NCBI GenBank assembly: GCA_030583665.1
Contig: CP129469.1
Span: 3,277,043 to 3,341,042 of the forward strand
Reading direction: 5' to 3'
DNA length: 64,000 nt
Source of the DNA: Candidatus Jettenia sp. AMX2
Lineage (GTDB): Bacteria; Planctomycetota; Brocadiia; Brocadiales; Brocadiaceae
Both the position numbers and the translations under genes were made by a program. Shown piece after piece: positions 16,968-25,641 of the stretch. Position 1 is the first letter of the stretch; each line of letters starts with the position of its first letter. The notes beneath the pieces were generated by a model that saw only the letters and a list, made by a program, of their open reading frames with translations, did not search any database and was not told the origin of the DNA.

Positions 16968-17582
16968 TCATTCCTGCAATGCTTCTGCAATTGTTTTACA
17001 GAACAGGGGAATATCATCCGGTATACGCGAAGTGATCAAGTTACCATCCCGCAGAACCGGGACATCTTTATATTGAGCACCGGCGCCTTTTAGCTCATCA
17101 CTCACAGCAGGAAAACAGGTAGCTTTGCGTCCTTCAAGCACTTTAGCAGTAATCAGAACCTGGGGACCGTGGCAGATAGCAGCGGTAGGTTTGCCTGTTT
17201 CGAAAAACCTGCGCGTAAACTTCACAACTTCTTCATGCCGGCGCAACCAGCCTGGAGAATGACCGCCGGGTATGATAAGTGCATCGAAATCCTCGGGGGA
17301 GACATCGCTTGCTGACCTATGAACCCTGGCGGTGATATCACTGTTGTAAGCGTTGTGAATTGCCGGTTTCACACCGATAACCGTCACCTTTGCACCAAGA
17401 TTTACCATATACCCCATAGGAATGTAGGTTTCTCCGTCGTGAAAACCTTCACCTAAAAGTATAGCAACATGCTTGCCACTCAAATCATCCCTTGCGGCAA
17501 CTGCCTCAACAAGAAAACTGAAGCTGAATACTATCACAATCGCAACAATACCCGTAAGAAACAATTTGTGAAAACTTTTCAT
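16968..17582 (-). CDS. Exported DJ-1/PfpI family protein
   Basis: This is a 204-residue protein of the DJ-1/PfpI superfamily. The nucleophile Cys sits in the elbow AAICHGPQVL (about residue 134), and the acidic partner is in GEGFHDGE. The first 30 residues form a signal peptide or membrane anchor (LFLTGIVAIVIVFSFSFLVEA), which is unusual for the family, whose members are mostly cytoplasmic. A perfect ribosome site (gaaaggagg) precedes the start. Its role could be glyoxalase, deglycase or stress protease-like; the sequence cannot decide. Confidence 0.9.
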   Translation of the reverse strand: MKSFHKLFLTGIVAIVIVFSFSFLVEAVAARDDLSGKHVAILLGEGFHDGETYIPMGYMVNLGAKVTVIGVKPAIHNAYNSDITARVHRSASDVSPEDFDALIIPGGHSPGWLRRHEEVVKFTRRFFETGKPTAAICHGPQVLITAKVLEGRKATCFPAVSDELKGAGAQYKDVPVLRDGNLITSRIPDDIPLFCKTIAEALQE

Positions 17583-17942
17583 TTTGTCCTCCTTTCAATT
17601 TAAAAATCCGGCTACTATCTCTACTTTTTTAAATATCTTTTTATCTTTCAAGGACTCAACTACCATACCACATAATATAATATAATTCACTTCATAAATC
17701 TATATCCTTAATAAACCCATTATCAAACCCTTTATAAATAAAAATTGTCGCAGAACTTAGACGAATTATTCTATTTTCCTGGATTTGTATTGATGTATAA
17801 GTATTTTACACTTTTTTTTGGAGGTCTAATTTACTATTTCGTAAGGTATTAGATAATATTTACGAAATTTAACAATACGAGTATTGATTTTGCGCATCGT
17901 CTTTGTGTTTATCTTTATAATTTTTTGAAAGGAGGATGGTGT
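17583..17942. promoter_or_regulatory. Divergent promoter region with inverted repeat
   Basis: This 360-base AT-rich region separates the divergent pfpI-like and cytochrome genes. A perfect 9-base inverted pair, atttcgtaa at 17836-17844 and its complement at 17860-17868, with a 15-base spacer, lies about 75 bases before the cytochrome start and could be an operator. No sigma-70 box pair stands out. Confidence 0.35.
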
Positions 17943-18413
17943 ATGAAGAGGAGCATTTTTTTAGGTTTTGGTCTGGCGGGAATAGTGGGTTTAACGGGTG
18001 TGGTCTCTCCTTCTCTAACCCTGGCTGAAGAAGGAAAGCAATGGCATGTGAACTTGCCCATTAAGAGACTCACCAGAGAGATGGAACACAGGGTAACGAA
18101 TATGATCGGAGGAGTATTAGAAGGTAATCTTGATTATGTAAAGCAGGAAGCCGGCACCATTCCCGATCTGGGAAAAAAGATACTCGAAAATTTTTTTCCC
18201 AGAGGCCAATGGTTTATGGTAGCGGAAGCCTTGAATCCTGAAGAAACCAAAAAACGGAGGGAGGTATTTACTACTTATATAAACAAGATGGATGAGCAAG
18301 TGAAAGAAATTCAAAAAGCTGCGGATTCAAACAATGAGGAAGCAACGTTAAGTGCCATTACAGTTTTGATAGAAAAGACCTGTCTCGAATGCCACAAGTT
18401 ATACCTTAGATAA
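17943..18413 (+). CDS. Exported monoheme cytochrome c'-like protein
   Basis: This is a 156-residue protein with a signal peptide (SIFLGFGLAGIVGLTGVVSP, ending near LTLAEE). It has a single heme motif CLECHK at the extreme C-terminus. A C-terminal heme on a helical protein is the layout of cytochrome c' and c-556, which bind NO or carry electrons in the periplasm; here that could include the anammoxosome. The ATG at 17943 follows a very strong ribosome site (gaaaggagg). The IS1380-family element begins only a few bases past the stop codon, leaving the gene intact. Confidence 0.85.
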   Translation: MKRSIFLGFGLAGIVGLTGVVSPSLTLAEEGKQWHVNLPIKRLTREMEHRVTNMIGGVLEGNLDYVKQEAGTIPDLGKKILENFFPRGQWFMVAEALNPEETKKRREVFTTYINKMDEQVKEIQKAADSNNEEATLSAITVLIEKTCLECHKLYLR

Positions 18414-18417
18414 CTAG

Positions 18418-20302
18418 TCCTAAAACAAGCGAGGTTTTATAAACCTCGCCTCTTATCACTGTTTTAATCGGTAATGGGTACTATTATTTGTATTATTTTT
18501 TCTACTCTCGATACTTTTTTTCATTTTAATCGGCATCAAGACTCCACTCACAAGAAAAATACCCTTATCGGAAAATAAAATCGGGGATGATCGCAAAGTG
18601 ATAAGGTACCGCTCCCGTTCCCGCTTCATTTCCTGCATCTTTTATCACCTATATCTGTTATTCTCTCATGCACATCTTCAGCCTACGGATCCGCTCCCAC
18701 GTGGCAAAGAAATCCTTCAGCCAGTCATTATATCTAAGGATTCGGTATACGATCTTCCTCCCCGTTTTCAGGATTTGACAGGGAAGTAAAATCAGGGTAT
18801 TCAGAAACCGTCGAAATTCCATCTTCTGTACCTGCATTCCCCTCACCGCGTTGGGCATCAACAACCCAAACCATGACTTTAAATTCCACGCCAGCGCTGC
18901 CATGACCATATACGCCCAGTTGCTCTCCAAATCCCTTACCGGCATCTTCATCGCATTTACACCGTTCTTCAACTGCTCTACCACATTCTCCTGATCACAG
19001 CGCCCGTTTGCCAACTCCACCAATTCCTCTGCCGTCATATCCCGCCGGGTAGTAATGTAAAAAAAAGTATCGTATATCATCAAGCAACACCTTCTCGCCC
19101 TTTTCTACACTCAGGTTTTTCATCAGCACAATTACCCGATAGCTCTGTTTACACTTCATTGGCCGATACTCAAACTCCGACACATGCTCACTCGCCAAAC
19201 GAATATCCTTATATTCTCGTTCCTTCACGATCCGCTCTTTTACCTTTTCCGGCTTGCTTCTCTCCTTGGTCTTTACCCTATATTTCGGTTTACGGCTTAA
19301 CACCCTCCATGCTTTCCCCGGTAACTCCTCTGCATGTCTTACCAGAACCTTATGTGCATCCATCCCAAAAACAAAGTCTACCTCCCGTGACCACCGATCA
19401 AAATTCTCCGTCAGCGAAAAGTCCGTGTCTCCTCTCACACATATCCGCCTGGCATACGGCTTCACCAATCCTATCGCACGGTCTACCCACTCCACACACC
19501 CATCATGGCTCGGCTTGTTACCAGGTCTATTTACCAGATACAACACCTCTTTCGTATTCCACAACGATATGATTAACGGTGCATATCCCCATATCCCTTT
19601 GTACGATATGTCCATCCCCTCTTTACATCCACCATATGTCTTCGCTATCGTACCGTCTATATCAACCAGCGCTTCTTCAAGGATCTCCTTTCTCGCTTCT
19701 TTCCATACACGAAGCCGACCTGTATTGATGCACTCCATCAGCTTTAGAATATCTTCTCTCCTGAACCGCCGGGTAAAATCTCCGGCTGTCGTCGGGTCTG
19801 GTATCCTCTGCGCTCCCACTGCGTTCAGATACCCCTCATCCTGACGATTCAGCTCTATATCCTCTAATCGTATATTCCCTGAAAGAACATTATACGCTAT
19901 GTTCAATACATGATCTGATTCATGGTAGGGCATGTGCATCTTCAACAATTCAAGTTTCTCGTCAATCTCTTTTACTAACCCGCATTTTAGCACCATCTGA
20001 TGGATTGCTCCTATCCCTCCACAGTTTATTGCCTGGTTCCTTTCTGCTATCTCGTAATGAATGTTCCTCGCTCTGAACATCGGTCGGTCTTGCTCTTCCC
20101 ACTGCTTCCGCCCCAGTCGCCTTTCGATTTTTTGTTTCCTTCTGCTGAGTATTTTGTTATACTTCTGTTCTGATTTTTTGCTCATCTGAAATGCCCCTTT
20201 TTCTGGTTGTTGGTTTTTTTGCAAATCCCATTTTAACCAGTAAATTCGGGCATTTCAACCAACTTCACCTCTCTCGGTAAAAAAATCACGCTTGGATAAG
20301 GA
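18418..20302 (-). mobile_element. IS1380-family insertion sequence
   Basis: The outer ends are similar inverted sequences: left tcctaaaacaagcgaggttt, and right, read inward on the other strand, tccttatccaagcgtgattt. Both are flanked by ctag (18414-18417 and 20303-20306), a plausible 4-base target duplication. The 1885-base length fits the family. A small hairpin at 18430-18452 lies just inside the left end. One frameshifted transposase fills the element. Confidence 0.8.
18658..20185 (-). pseudogene. IS1380-family transposase, frameshifted at a T8 run
   Basis: The reading begins MSKKSEQKYNKILSRRK. It carries the first Asp region (ALVDIDGTIAKTYGG), the second (RRICVRGDTDFSLTENFD) and, in the next frame, the C-terminal signature ANGRCDQENVVEQLKNGV with the catalytic Glu. 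The frame change falls in a run of eight T (read on this strand) near 19058-19065; seven T would restore a single frame of about 509 residues. It may be a true mutation, transcriptional slippage, or a homopolymer sequencing error. Confidence 0.88.
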
Positions 20303-20721
20303 CTAGTGGAATTTATAGTTTCCCATGGCTTTGTTGCACAAATCCGTTTCCAATTGTACAGATTGATTGAATATCCGGCGCAACACAACTGCAACAAATT
20401 TACCTTCTCTTAGTTTCCTCCTTGTGAAAGAGGGGGGGGGCTAAGGGGAGGTAAAAAGCTTCCCCAAAATTCATCTCAATGAGAATGGGGAAAGAAGTTT
20501 TTACACAATGTTACTACAGTATCCTCACCTTAGTACTATGTATAAAATATTTTGACATTTTCAGCAAAATATTTTTTGTATTGGCAAGGCGCGCCTTGCC
20601 AATACGGTCTTTTTCAATTCATTCTGGTTAGGCATGCAGACTTGTAGTTATCCTAATGCCCTTTATTCTTTAATTTAAGATGTCTTATAGAATTTTATTT
20701 TAGGGTGGAGAGGAGATACTT
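20303..20721. other. 419-base gap, repeat debris
   Basis: No gene is supported. At 20328-20345 the sequence ggctttgttgcacaaatc resembles the terminal repeat of IS5/IS903-type elements, but no partner end or transposase is present. A G9 run and flanking ctcctt/aagggg arms (about 20414-20452) form a further inverted pair. A gcaaggcgcgccttgcc palindrome lies at about 20584-20600. Confidence 0.45.
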
Positions 20722-20955
20722 GTGTTTAAGAAATTTATTATTGCTATCGGTATTTTACTTGCCATTACCTCATGTATGCCCGGGTGATTGCAGGAAATGC
20801 GAAGAGTGTATAGCAGACGAAAGGCCGAAAAAGAAGCCACCAGGAAGTGTGAAAAATGCGAACATAAAGATTGTTCTGGCAATTGTAACAGGTGTCCTGA
20901 TTGTTTGGAGGAGAGAATAAAGAAATTGGAGAAAGAGTTAGAAAAGAAGCAATAG
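20722..20955 (+). pseudogene. Small Cys-rich putative lipoprotein interrupted by in-frame TGA
   Basis: A GTG start with a good ribosome site (ggagagga) opens a lipoprotein signal, FKKFIIAIGILLAITSC, and then meets TGA at 20785-20787. The same frame continues open to 20955 with a Cys cluster CEKCEHKDCSGNCNRCPDC and a coiled tail. In the +1 frame the middle part reads CPGDCRKCEECIADERPKKK, also Cys-rich, so two compensating indels are another explanation. The gene precedes the DUF1326 gene by 109 bases. Metal binding is likely if it is expressed. Confidence 0.5.
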
Positions 20956-21064
20956 TGAAAAAGGTGTATTCGCTGCCGCTAATTTTAATTGTTCGACTGA
21001 ACTCACTACGAAGCATACCTTACCCAATTGGTAAAATTACTTTATTTTATTTAAGGAGAAACCT

Positions 21065-21709
21065 ATGCGTACAAAATATTTTTCTTTTGTTTTTATACTG
21101 ATTCTAGGATTTATTTTTCTGTCTTCCCTTACAAATGTCAATGCAGATGGAAAATATAGTGTAAAAGGAACCTTCGTGGAAGGATGCAGTTGCGACATAC
21201 CTTGCCCATGCGAATTGATTAGTTTTAAAACGGGCTGTCAAACTATTGGTGCGCTGTCTTTGAGTGGTGGTAGTTGTTGTGATATCGACTTAACAGGTGT
21301 AAAAATTGCCTATGCAACCCAACCGGGAGAATGGGTTACTCTTTATGTCGATGCAAAAGATGATAAACAAAAACAGGCGGCCATCAAGTTTGCCAAAGGT
21401 CTTTTTGGTCATTATGGTAAGATAGAAAAGGCCGGCAGCGCAACAATTGAGTTCTCAGGCAAAGATGGTAATTACACCGTCAAAGTTGACGATGGCAAGA
21501 TTATGCAACTGACAACGGAACCAGTACTCGGCGGGGACAATAAAACTCCTGTAATGTACACGAACACCAAAAGCAAACTGACCCCTGTTTTTATGCAGGG
21601 AAGGGTTCTCTCGGGAAGTTTTAATGACGGAGAACGGAGTTTTGAACTGAAGGGAAGCAACTCTTACTTTAACACAAATATACATTGCGAAGGTAGTTCC
21701 GAACCATAA
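21065..21709 (+). CDS. Exported DUF1326 domain protein
   Basis: This is a 214-residue protein with a signal peptide (YFSFVFILILGFIFLSSL, cleaved near VNADG). The DUF1326 core has the Cys motif EGCSCDIPCPCELISF, a second Cys pair in GGSCCDID, and the usual strand-rich C-terminus. The Cys cluster suggests metal (possibly copper or iron) binding, but the family has no proven role. The ribosome site aaggag suits the ATG. It follows the small Cys-rich gene, a pairing that hints at a common metal-related job. Confidence 0.85.
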   Translation: MRTKYFSFVFILILGFIFLSSLTNVNADGKYSVKGTFVEGCSCDIPCPCELISFKTGCQTIGALSLSGGSCCDIDLTGVKIAYATQPGEWVTLYVDAKDDKQKQAAIKFAKGLFGHYGKIEKAGSATIEFSGKDGNYTVKVDDGKIMQLTTEPVLGGDNKTPVMYTNTKSKLTPVFMQGRVLSGSFNDGERSFELKGSNSYFNTNIHCEGSSEP

Positions 21710-21744
21710 GTTTCAATCTTGCAGATTGAAACAACAATAAGCAT

Positions 21745-22230
21745 AGCGCGGCCTGTGGCCGCAACCAAATTCGAAATACGAAACAGTTTCTAATGCGTTC
21801 TTTGCACCTTTGCGGTGAATTATTACGATTTATTTTTTGTTTTCTAATCCCGAAGGGATGTCATGATTATAGCAAGAGTCATACAAAAGATTTCTAACCC
21901 CGAAGGGGTGACATAGGAAACCCACGATCATCTTACAATCATGCCACCCCTTCGGGGTTATCAGTCAGCAGTTGTTCATTGGTTATAATAATATCACCCC
22001 TTCGGGGTTGCTGGTTTTTGTTTGTTCGTTTACTATAATCATGTCAGCCCTTCGGGCTTGGTGCAGCCTTTGGCACAACCAAATTCGAAATACGAAATAC
22101 GAAACAATTTCAAATGACAAAATACTCAATGCCCAAAACTTTACGTAAGCCTTATCTGGTCAATGTCTTACGGTTATGTATTTTGAAAAACACGCAAAAA
22201 AAACAAGAAATTGATGGATTGTAGTATAGA
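21745..22230. repeat. Palindrome array B inside a long duplicated segment
   Basis: Five palindromic units (accccgaaggggt type) start at 21846, 21896, 21945, 21995 and 22045, a near-exact 50-base period. The first two have a GAA loop, the last three TTC, so the orientation flips in the middle. Flanking phrases such as catgattatag recur. The whole segment, from gcgcggcct at 21745 to the gatggattgtagta tail at 22215-22230, has a close copy at 61121-61468. That copy lacks one unit and part of the tail. No cas gene lies nearby. Confidence 0.85.
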
Positions 22231-22242
22231 GGGTGCCTGCAA

Positions 22243-22440
22243 ATGATCATTTTTGGCCCCGTTCCATCCAGGCGTTTGGGGCGCAGTCTGGGTATTAATA
22301 ATATTCCGCCAAAATTTTGCACCTATTCATGGGTTTATTGCCAGCTGGGGGGAGCACGATACGGATGTTGGTTCAACGTCGTGCATTTTATAAACCCGAT
22401 GTTATTCTGAAAAGAACAGGAAGGAATACTGCGGAAAGGT
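22243..22440 (+). pseudogene. Radical SAM protein fragment
   Basis: The reading [19 protein letters not shown], then [12 protein letters not shown], is the start of a known radical SAM family (COG0731-like). The cluster motif should be CxxxCxxC, but the middle Cys is Trp (tgg). A frameshift follows at about 22357, after which the next frame reads [18 protein letters not shown] before it ends. The rest of the enzyme is absent. It sits at the edge of the repeat segment and is clearly non-functional. Confidence 0.75.
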
Positions 22441-22541
22441 CTTCTATATGAGGAAAATTCATTGAAAGCCATGAAAATTATACACTACGAATGAAGGCAG
22501 TGGTACCAATCTTCATAATTTGGTACTGTTGACTTAATTTC

Positions 22542-23069
22542 TCATGGTTGTTGTACGAATCTCCCATCATCTTTTGTACCGGTAAGCTTATGAATATTTG
22601 ATTCGAGCCACCCGATCTTTTTTACTTCCCGTACGTCAAATGCCGGTACATATGGTTTGATATCGAGAAGGGGGGTTCCATCTACAATATCCACATCTTG
22701 AATATGAAGTAATGTCTTTTTAACACTTTCAAGCCGTACAGCAGAAATGCCTATCGGGTTTGGTCTACTCGGTACCCGTGTTGAAAAGATCCCGTGAACG
22801 TTGGTGCCCAAGTATGGCTTCACTTTTAATGGCGACTTTTTGGCTAAATGAAAGTGGTAAATCAAAATGATGTGAGAAAAACCCTCAATATCTTTTAATC
22901 CTTCTGCATATTCCGGGAACACTTCAACCGTTCCTTTGATGTCCCTGGCAACTGTGGGTTGTATCGGTGTTCCACTGGGTTCTTTGAATTGAGAATGAAT
23001 GATTCCTATGGGCGTGTACTTTATTTCGTTCACGCACAAATTATAGTCTATTGTTTTTATGAATTTCAA
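22542..23069 (-). CDS. trmO: TrmO-type tRNA (m6t6A37) methyltransferase
   Basis: This is a 175-residue protein of the TsaA/YaeB/VirR family, whose E. coli member N6-methylates t6A37 of tRNA-Thr using SAM. Typical segments are YTPIGIIHSQFKEPSGTPIQ, the SAM-site strand FSHIILIYHFH and the signature STRVPSRPNPIGISAVRLES, then DGTPLLDIKPYVPAFD. Length is normal for the minimal form. In anaerobes the family is sometimes tied to metal handling, so the tRNA role is by homology only. It stands alone. Confidence 0.9.
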   Translation of the reverse strand: MKFIKTIDYNLCVNEIKYTPIGIIHSQFKEPSGTPIQPTVARDIKGTVEVFPEYAEGLKDIEGFSHIILIYHFHLAKKSPLKVKPYLGTNVHGIFSTRVPSRPNPIGISAVRLESVKKTLLHIQDVDIVDGTPLLDIKPYVPAFDVREVKKIGWLESNIHKLTGTKDDGRFVQQP

Positions 23070-23800
23070 TGAAATAATTTACGATTTTGAATTATCATAA
23101 TTTGAACAAAACACAGTATATGTGATACAGTAAAACCTATAATTGTATTCTTAGAAAACCTGGAAAGACCAGCGTCCTTTCCCTTCCTCACAAGCAAAGC
23201 TAATATTTCGGATGCAAGGTGTCAACGATTTGTGACCGTTTCTAATCCACTTGCCCCGTCAAATTCCACGGTAATAGAAAGCACCTTTTCAAAGGGATGG
23301 GAGAAAGCAAATTCCCCCATCAAAGGATACAGGTAAACCGGTAGTATTAGGTGTAAATCGTAACTGATCCCCTTGCCTCCGGTCTGATCGCTAATAATCA
23401 GGTACAAAAAAATTTTATCATTCATTCTTTGCAGTGTTTGTTTTTTACTTATGCCTTAAAAACACCAAAACATTCAATTCTATATTTATTTTTCAGAGTT
23501 ACAGATTTATCAAACAAGAAATTTTTATCCCCTTAATTTTTGTTCATTGTGGTATAATGTTTTTTCAGACATGATAGTAGAACGTTTCATAAAAACCTAT
23601 ACAAAAACGAATGTCATTGCAAGGAGTGAAACGACGAAGCAAACTCTTGTTCTATAAAGCCTTAAGATTGCTTCGCTATCGCTCGCAATGACAATAACAT
23701 AGGTAAACATATTTGTAGAACGATACAATAGTATTATACCCTGCGCAGAAAAACCTGTAATATTAATTTCTATGAAAGTATTCCTTTTAGATCATGTGCT
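23070..23800. other. 731-base gap with one dispersed repeat
   Basis: The only sure item is the dispersed repeat at 23581-23700. A 67-codon open frame on the minus strand (23222-23425) lacks a ribosome site and any recognisable motif, so I do not call it. The rest is AT-rich. Nothing resembling a promoter with clear -35/-10 boxes was found for the fusion gene that starts at 23801. Confidence 0.5.
23581..23700 (-). repeat. Dispersed gcgaagcaatc repeat, copy 2
   Basis: This is the inverted near-identical copy of 9706-9827. The two differ at only a handful of positions over about 120 bases, including the unique middle (ttctataaagccttaag). Such identity between non-coding copies 14 kb apart means recent spread or gene conversion. 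It ends about 100 bases before the fusion gene. Confidence 0.8.
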
Positions 23801-25510
23801 ATGCGTTATCTTGCGTTAGTAGCAGACTATGACGGGACGCTCGCTTCACACGATAGCATGTCTGAAGAAGCGGCCCGCGCAGTAGAGCGTTTGAGGGTTT
23901 CCGGCAGGCGGGTAATTCTGGCTACGGGAAGGCGTGTAGATGACCTGATTGCCATCTGTCCCTATTTACGGCTCTTCGATCTCGTTGTAGCCGAAAACGG
24001 AGGAATTGTTTACGATCCTGCCAGCCGGGAGGAAGTAAGGCTTGCCAATCCGCCACCAAGGAAGCTCGTGCAGAACCTCCGGGCCCGCGGGGTAGAACCG
24101 CTGGAGATCGGTCAGGTTGTGGTCGCTACGCATGCGCCGCATCGTGCAGCAGTCCAGGATGTAGTCTGGGAACTCGGCATCGAGGCACAGACAATCGGCA
24201 ACCGTAATGCCGTTATGGTACTGCCGGCTGGCATCAATAAGGCGGCTGGTATCGGACATGCGCTGCGTAAGCTTGGCCTCTCGCGTCACGAGGTTGCGGG
24301 CATCGGGGATGCCGAGAACGACCATTCGTTTCTCGAACTGTGTGAATGCCCCGTAGCAGTCGCAAACGCAGTGCCTTCTCTCAAAGAAGTAGCGGCATTC
24401 ATAACAACGGCAGAGAACGGAAATGGCGTTATTGAACTGATCGATGAATTGATCGCCAATGATCTGTGCATGGCAGAGAGCAGGCTTCAGCAGCACCTCA
24501 TACCTCTCGGCACACGGCCAGACGGCACGGCGGTGCATCTCCCGCCTTACGGTCAAAACATGCTGGTTGCCGGACCTTCAGGTAGCGGCAAGTCTACGTT
24601 CACCGCCGGAGTCATTGAACGGCTGATCGAAAAGGATTACCAGATCTGCATCGTTGACCCTGAAGGCGATTATGGTACCCTGCAGGACGTCGTAGCGCTC
24701 GGCAATCAGTGGCGCTCCCCGGGTATCAATGAGGTCCTTTCGATCCTCGAAGACCCGAAGATCAACCTGAGTGTAAACCTCCTTGGTATTCCGCTAAACG
24801 ACCGGCCTGATTTTCTGACCCAGCTCATCCCGAATCTGCAGGCCATGCGTGCACGCACGGGGCGGCCCCACTGGCTCGTACTTGATGAAGCACACCACAT
24901 GCTTCCCGATACGTGGGGGCATGCGGGTGAAACACTGCCGCAGCACCCCGGTGAAACTATCCTCGTCACCGTACATCCCGACCATGTCGCCCCGGCCATA
25001 CTTGCAAAAATTCAGATTGTTGTGGCCATCGGCCACTCGCCGGAAAATACGCTGGCAAGGTTCAGCAAGGCGGCAAACAAAAAACTTATGTGGCCCGGGG
25101 GATTGTCCCACCAGCCGGACCGTGTCATTGCGTGGATAACCGGGGACACGAATCCGCCATTCACTTTGATCCCCATACCCGGAAGGGCGGAACGTATCAG
25201 ACATCATCGCAAGTATGCCGAAGGCAATCTGCGCTGGCACAGTTTCTATTTCCGGGGACCCGACGGACGGCACAACCTGAAGGCGCAGAATCTTGCCATC
25301 TTCTGCCAGATTGCAGAAGGGATAGACCAGGAGACCTGGATGTTCCATCTGTATCGCGGAGATTACGCGCGCTGGTTCCGCCATGCGGTCAAAGACAACT
25401 TCCTGGCCGAAGAGACAGAACGCATCGAGTGCCGTACCGATCTTGCGCCATGGCAGACGCGGCAGATGATAACAGAACTTATAAACGCACGCTATACGCT
25501 GGCAGAATAA
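23801..25510 (+). CDS. HAD hydrolase fused to HerA/VirB4-like ATPase
   Basis: This is a 569-residue two-domain protein. Residues 1-220 are a Cof/SPP-type HAD phosphatase: DYDGTLA (9-15), ATGRR (about 41) and GIGDAENDHSF (about 167). Residues 240-440 are a HerA-like P-loop ATPase: GPSGSGKST (about 258), VDPEGDYG and Walker B LVLDEAHHML (about 358). The last 100 residues hold WMFHLYRGDYARWF, like DUF5752-type modules. It starts at the ATG at 23801 without a clear ribosome site. G+C is far above the flanks, suggesting transfer. It is not part of an operon. The substrate and purpose of coupling the two activities are unknown. Confidence 0.88.
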   Translation: MRYLALVADYDGTLASHDSMSEEAARAVERLRVSGRRVILATGRRVDDLIAICPYLRLFDLVVAENGGIVYDPASREEVRLANPPPRKLVQNLRARGVEPLEIGQVVVATHAPHRAAVQDVVWELGIEAQTIGNRNAVMVLPAGINKAAGIGHALRKLGLSRHEVAGIGDAENDHSFLELCECPVAVANAVPSLKEVAAFITTAENGNGVIELIDELIANDLCMAESRLQQHLIPLGTRPDGTAVHLPPYGQNMLVAGPSGSGKSTFTAGVIERLIEKDYQICIVDPEGDYGTLQDVVALGNQWRSPGINEVLSILEDPKINLSVNLLGIPLNDRPDFLTQLIPNLQAMRARTGRPHWLVLDEAHHMLPDTWGHAGETLPQHPGETILVTVHPDHVAPAILAKIQIVVAIGHSPENTLARFSKAANKKLMWPGGLSHQPDRVIAWITGDTNPPFTLIPIPGRAERIRHHRKYAEGNLRWHSFYFRGPDGRHNLKAQNLAIFCQIAEGIDQETWMFHLYRGDYARWFRHAVKDNFLAEETERIECRTDLAPWQTRQMITELINARYTLAE

Positions 25511-25641
25511 GCATCTGTGTGCATTGTCAACGACAAACAGTATTTGAAGGTTCTCATCTGTTTCCTCAATTATCACAACTTTACCCACAAAAGTGCACAA
25601 CACGCTCTAATACCTCCATTATGATTGATAATTTCCTGCAA

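Noticed and set aside
20328-20345. IS5/IS903-type terminal repeat
   Set aside because: A single end-like sequence without a partner end or transposase; reported only as part of the gap description.
20785-20787. TGA as selenocysteine codon
   Set aside because: No bacterial SECIS-like hairpin is evident just after the TGA, and a frameshift pair explains the Cys-rich alternative frame equally well.
21745-22230. CRISPR-like regular array
   Set aside because: The units have a 50-base period, but the intervening sequences are shared with another array, orientation flips inside the array, and no cas genes are in the window.
23222-23425. 67-codon frame on the minus strand
   Set aside because: No ribosome site, no recognisable domain and no operon context.
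24794-25603. Long minus-strand frame opposite the HAD-HerA gene
   Set aside because: It is a shadow of a G+C-rich gene; the plus frame has all catalytic motifs.
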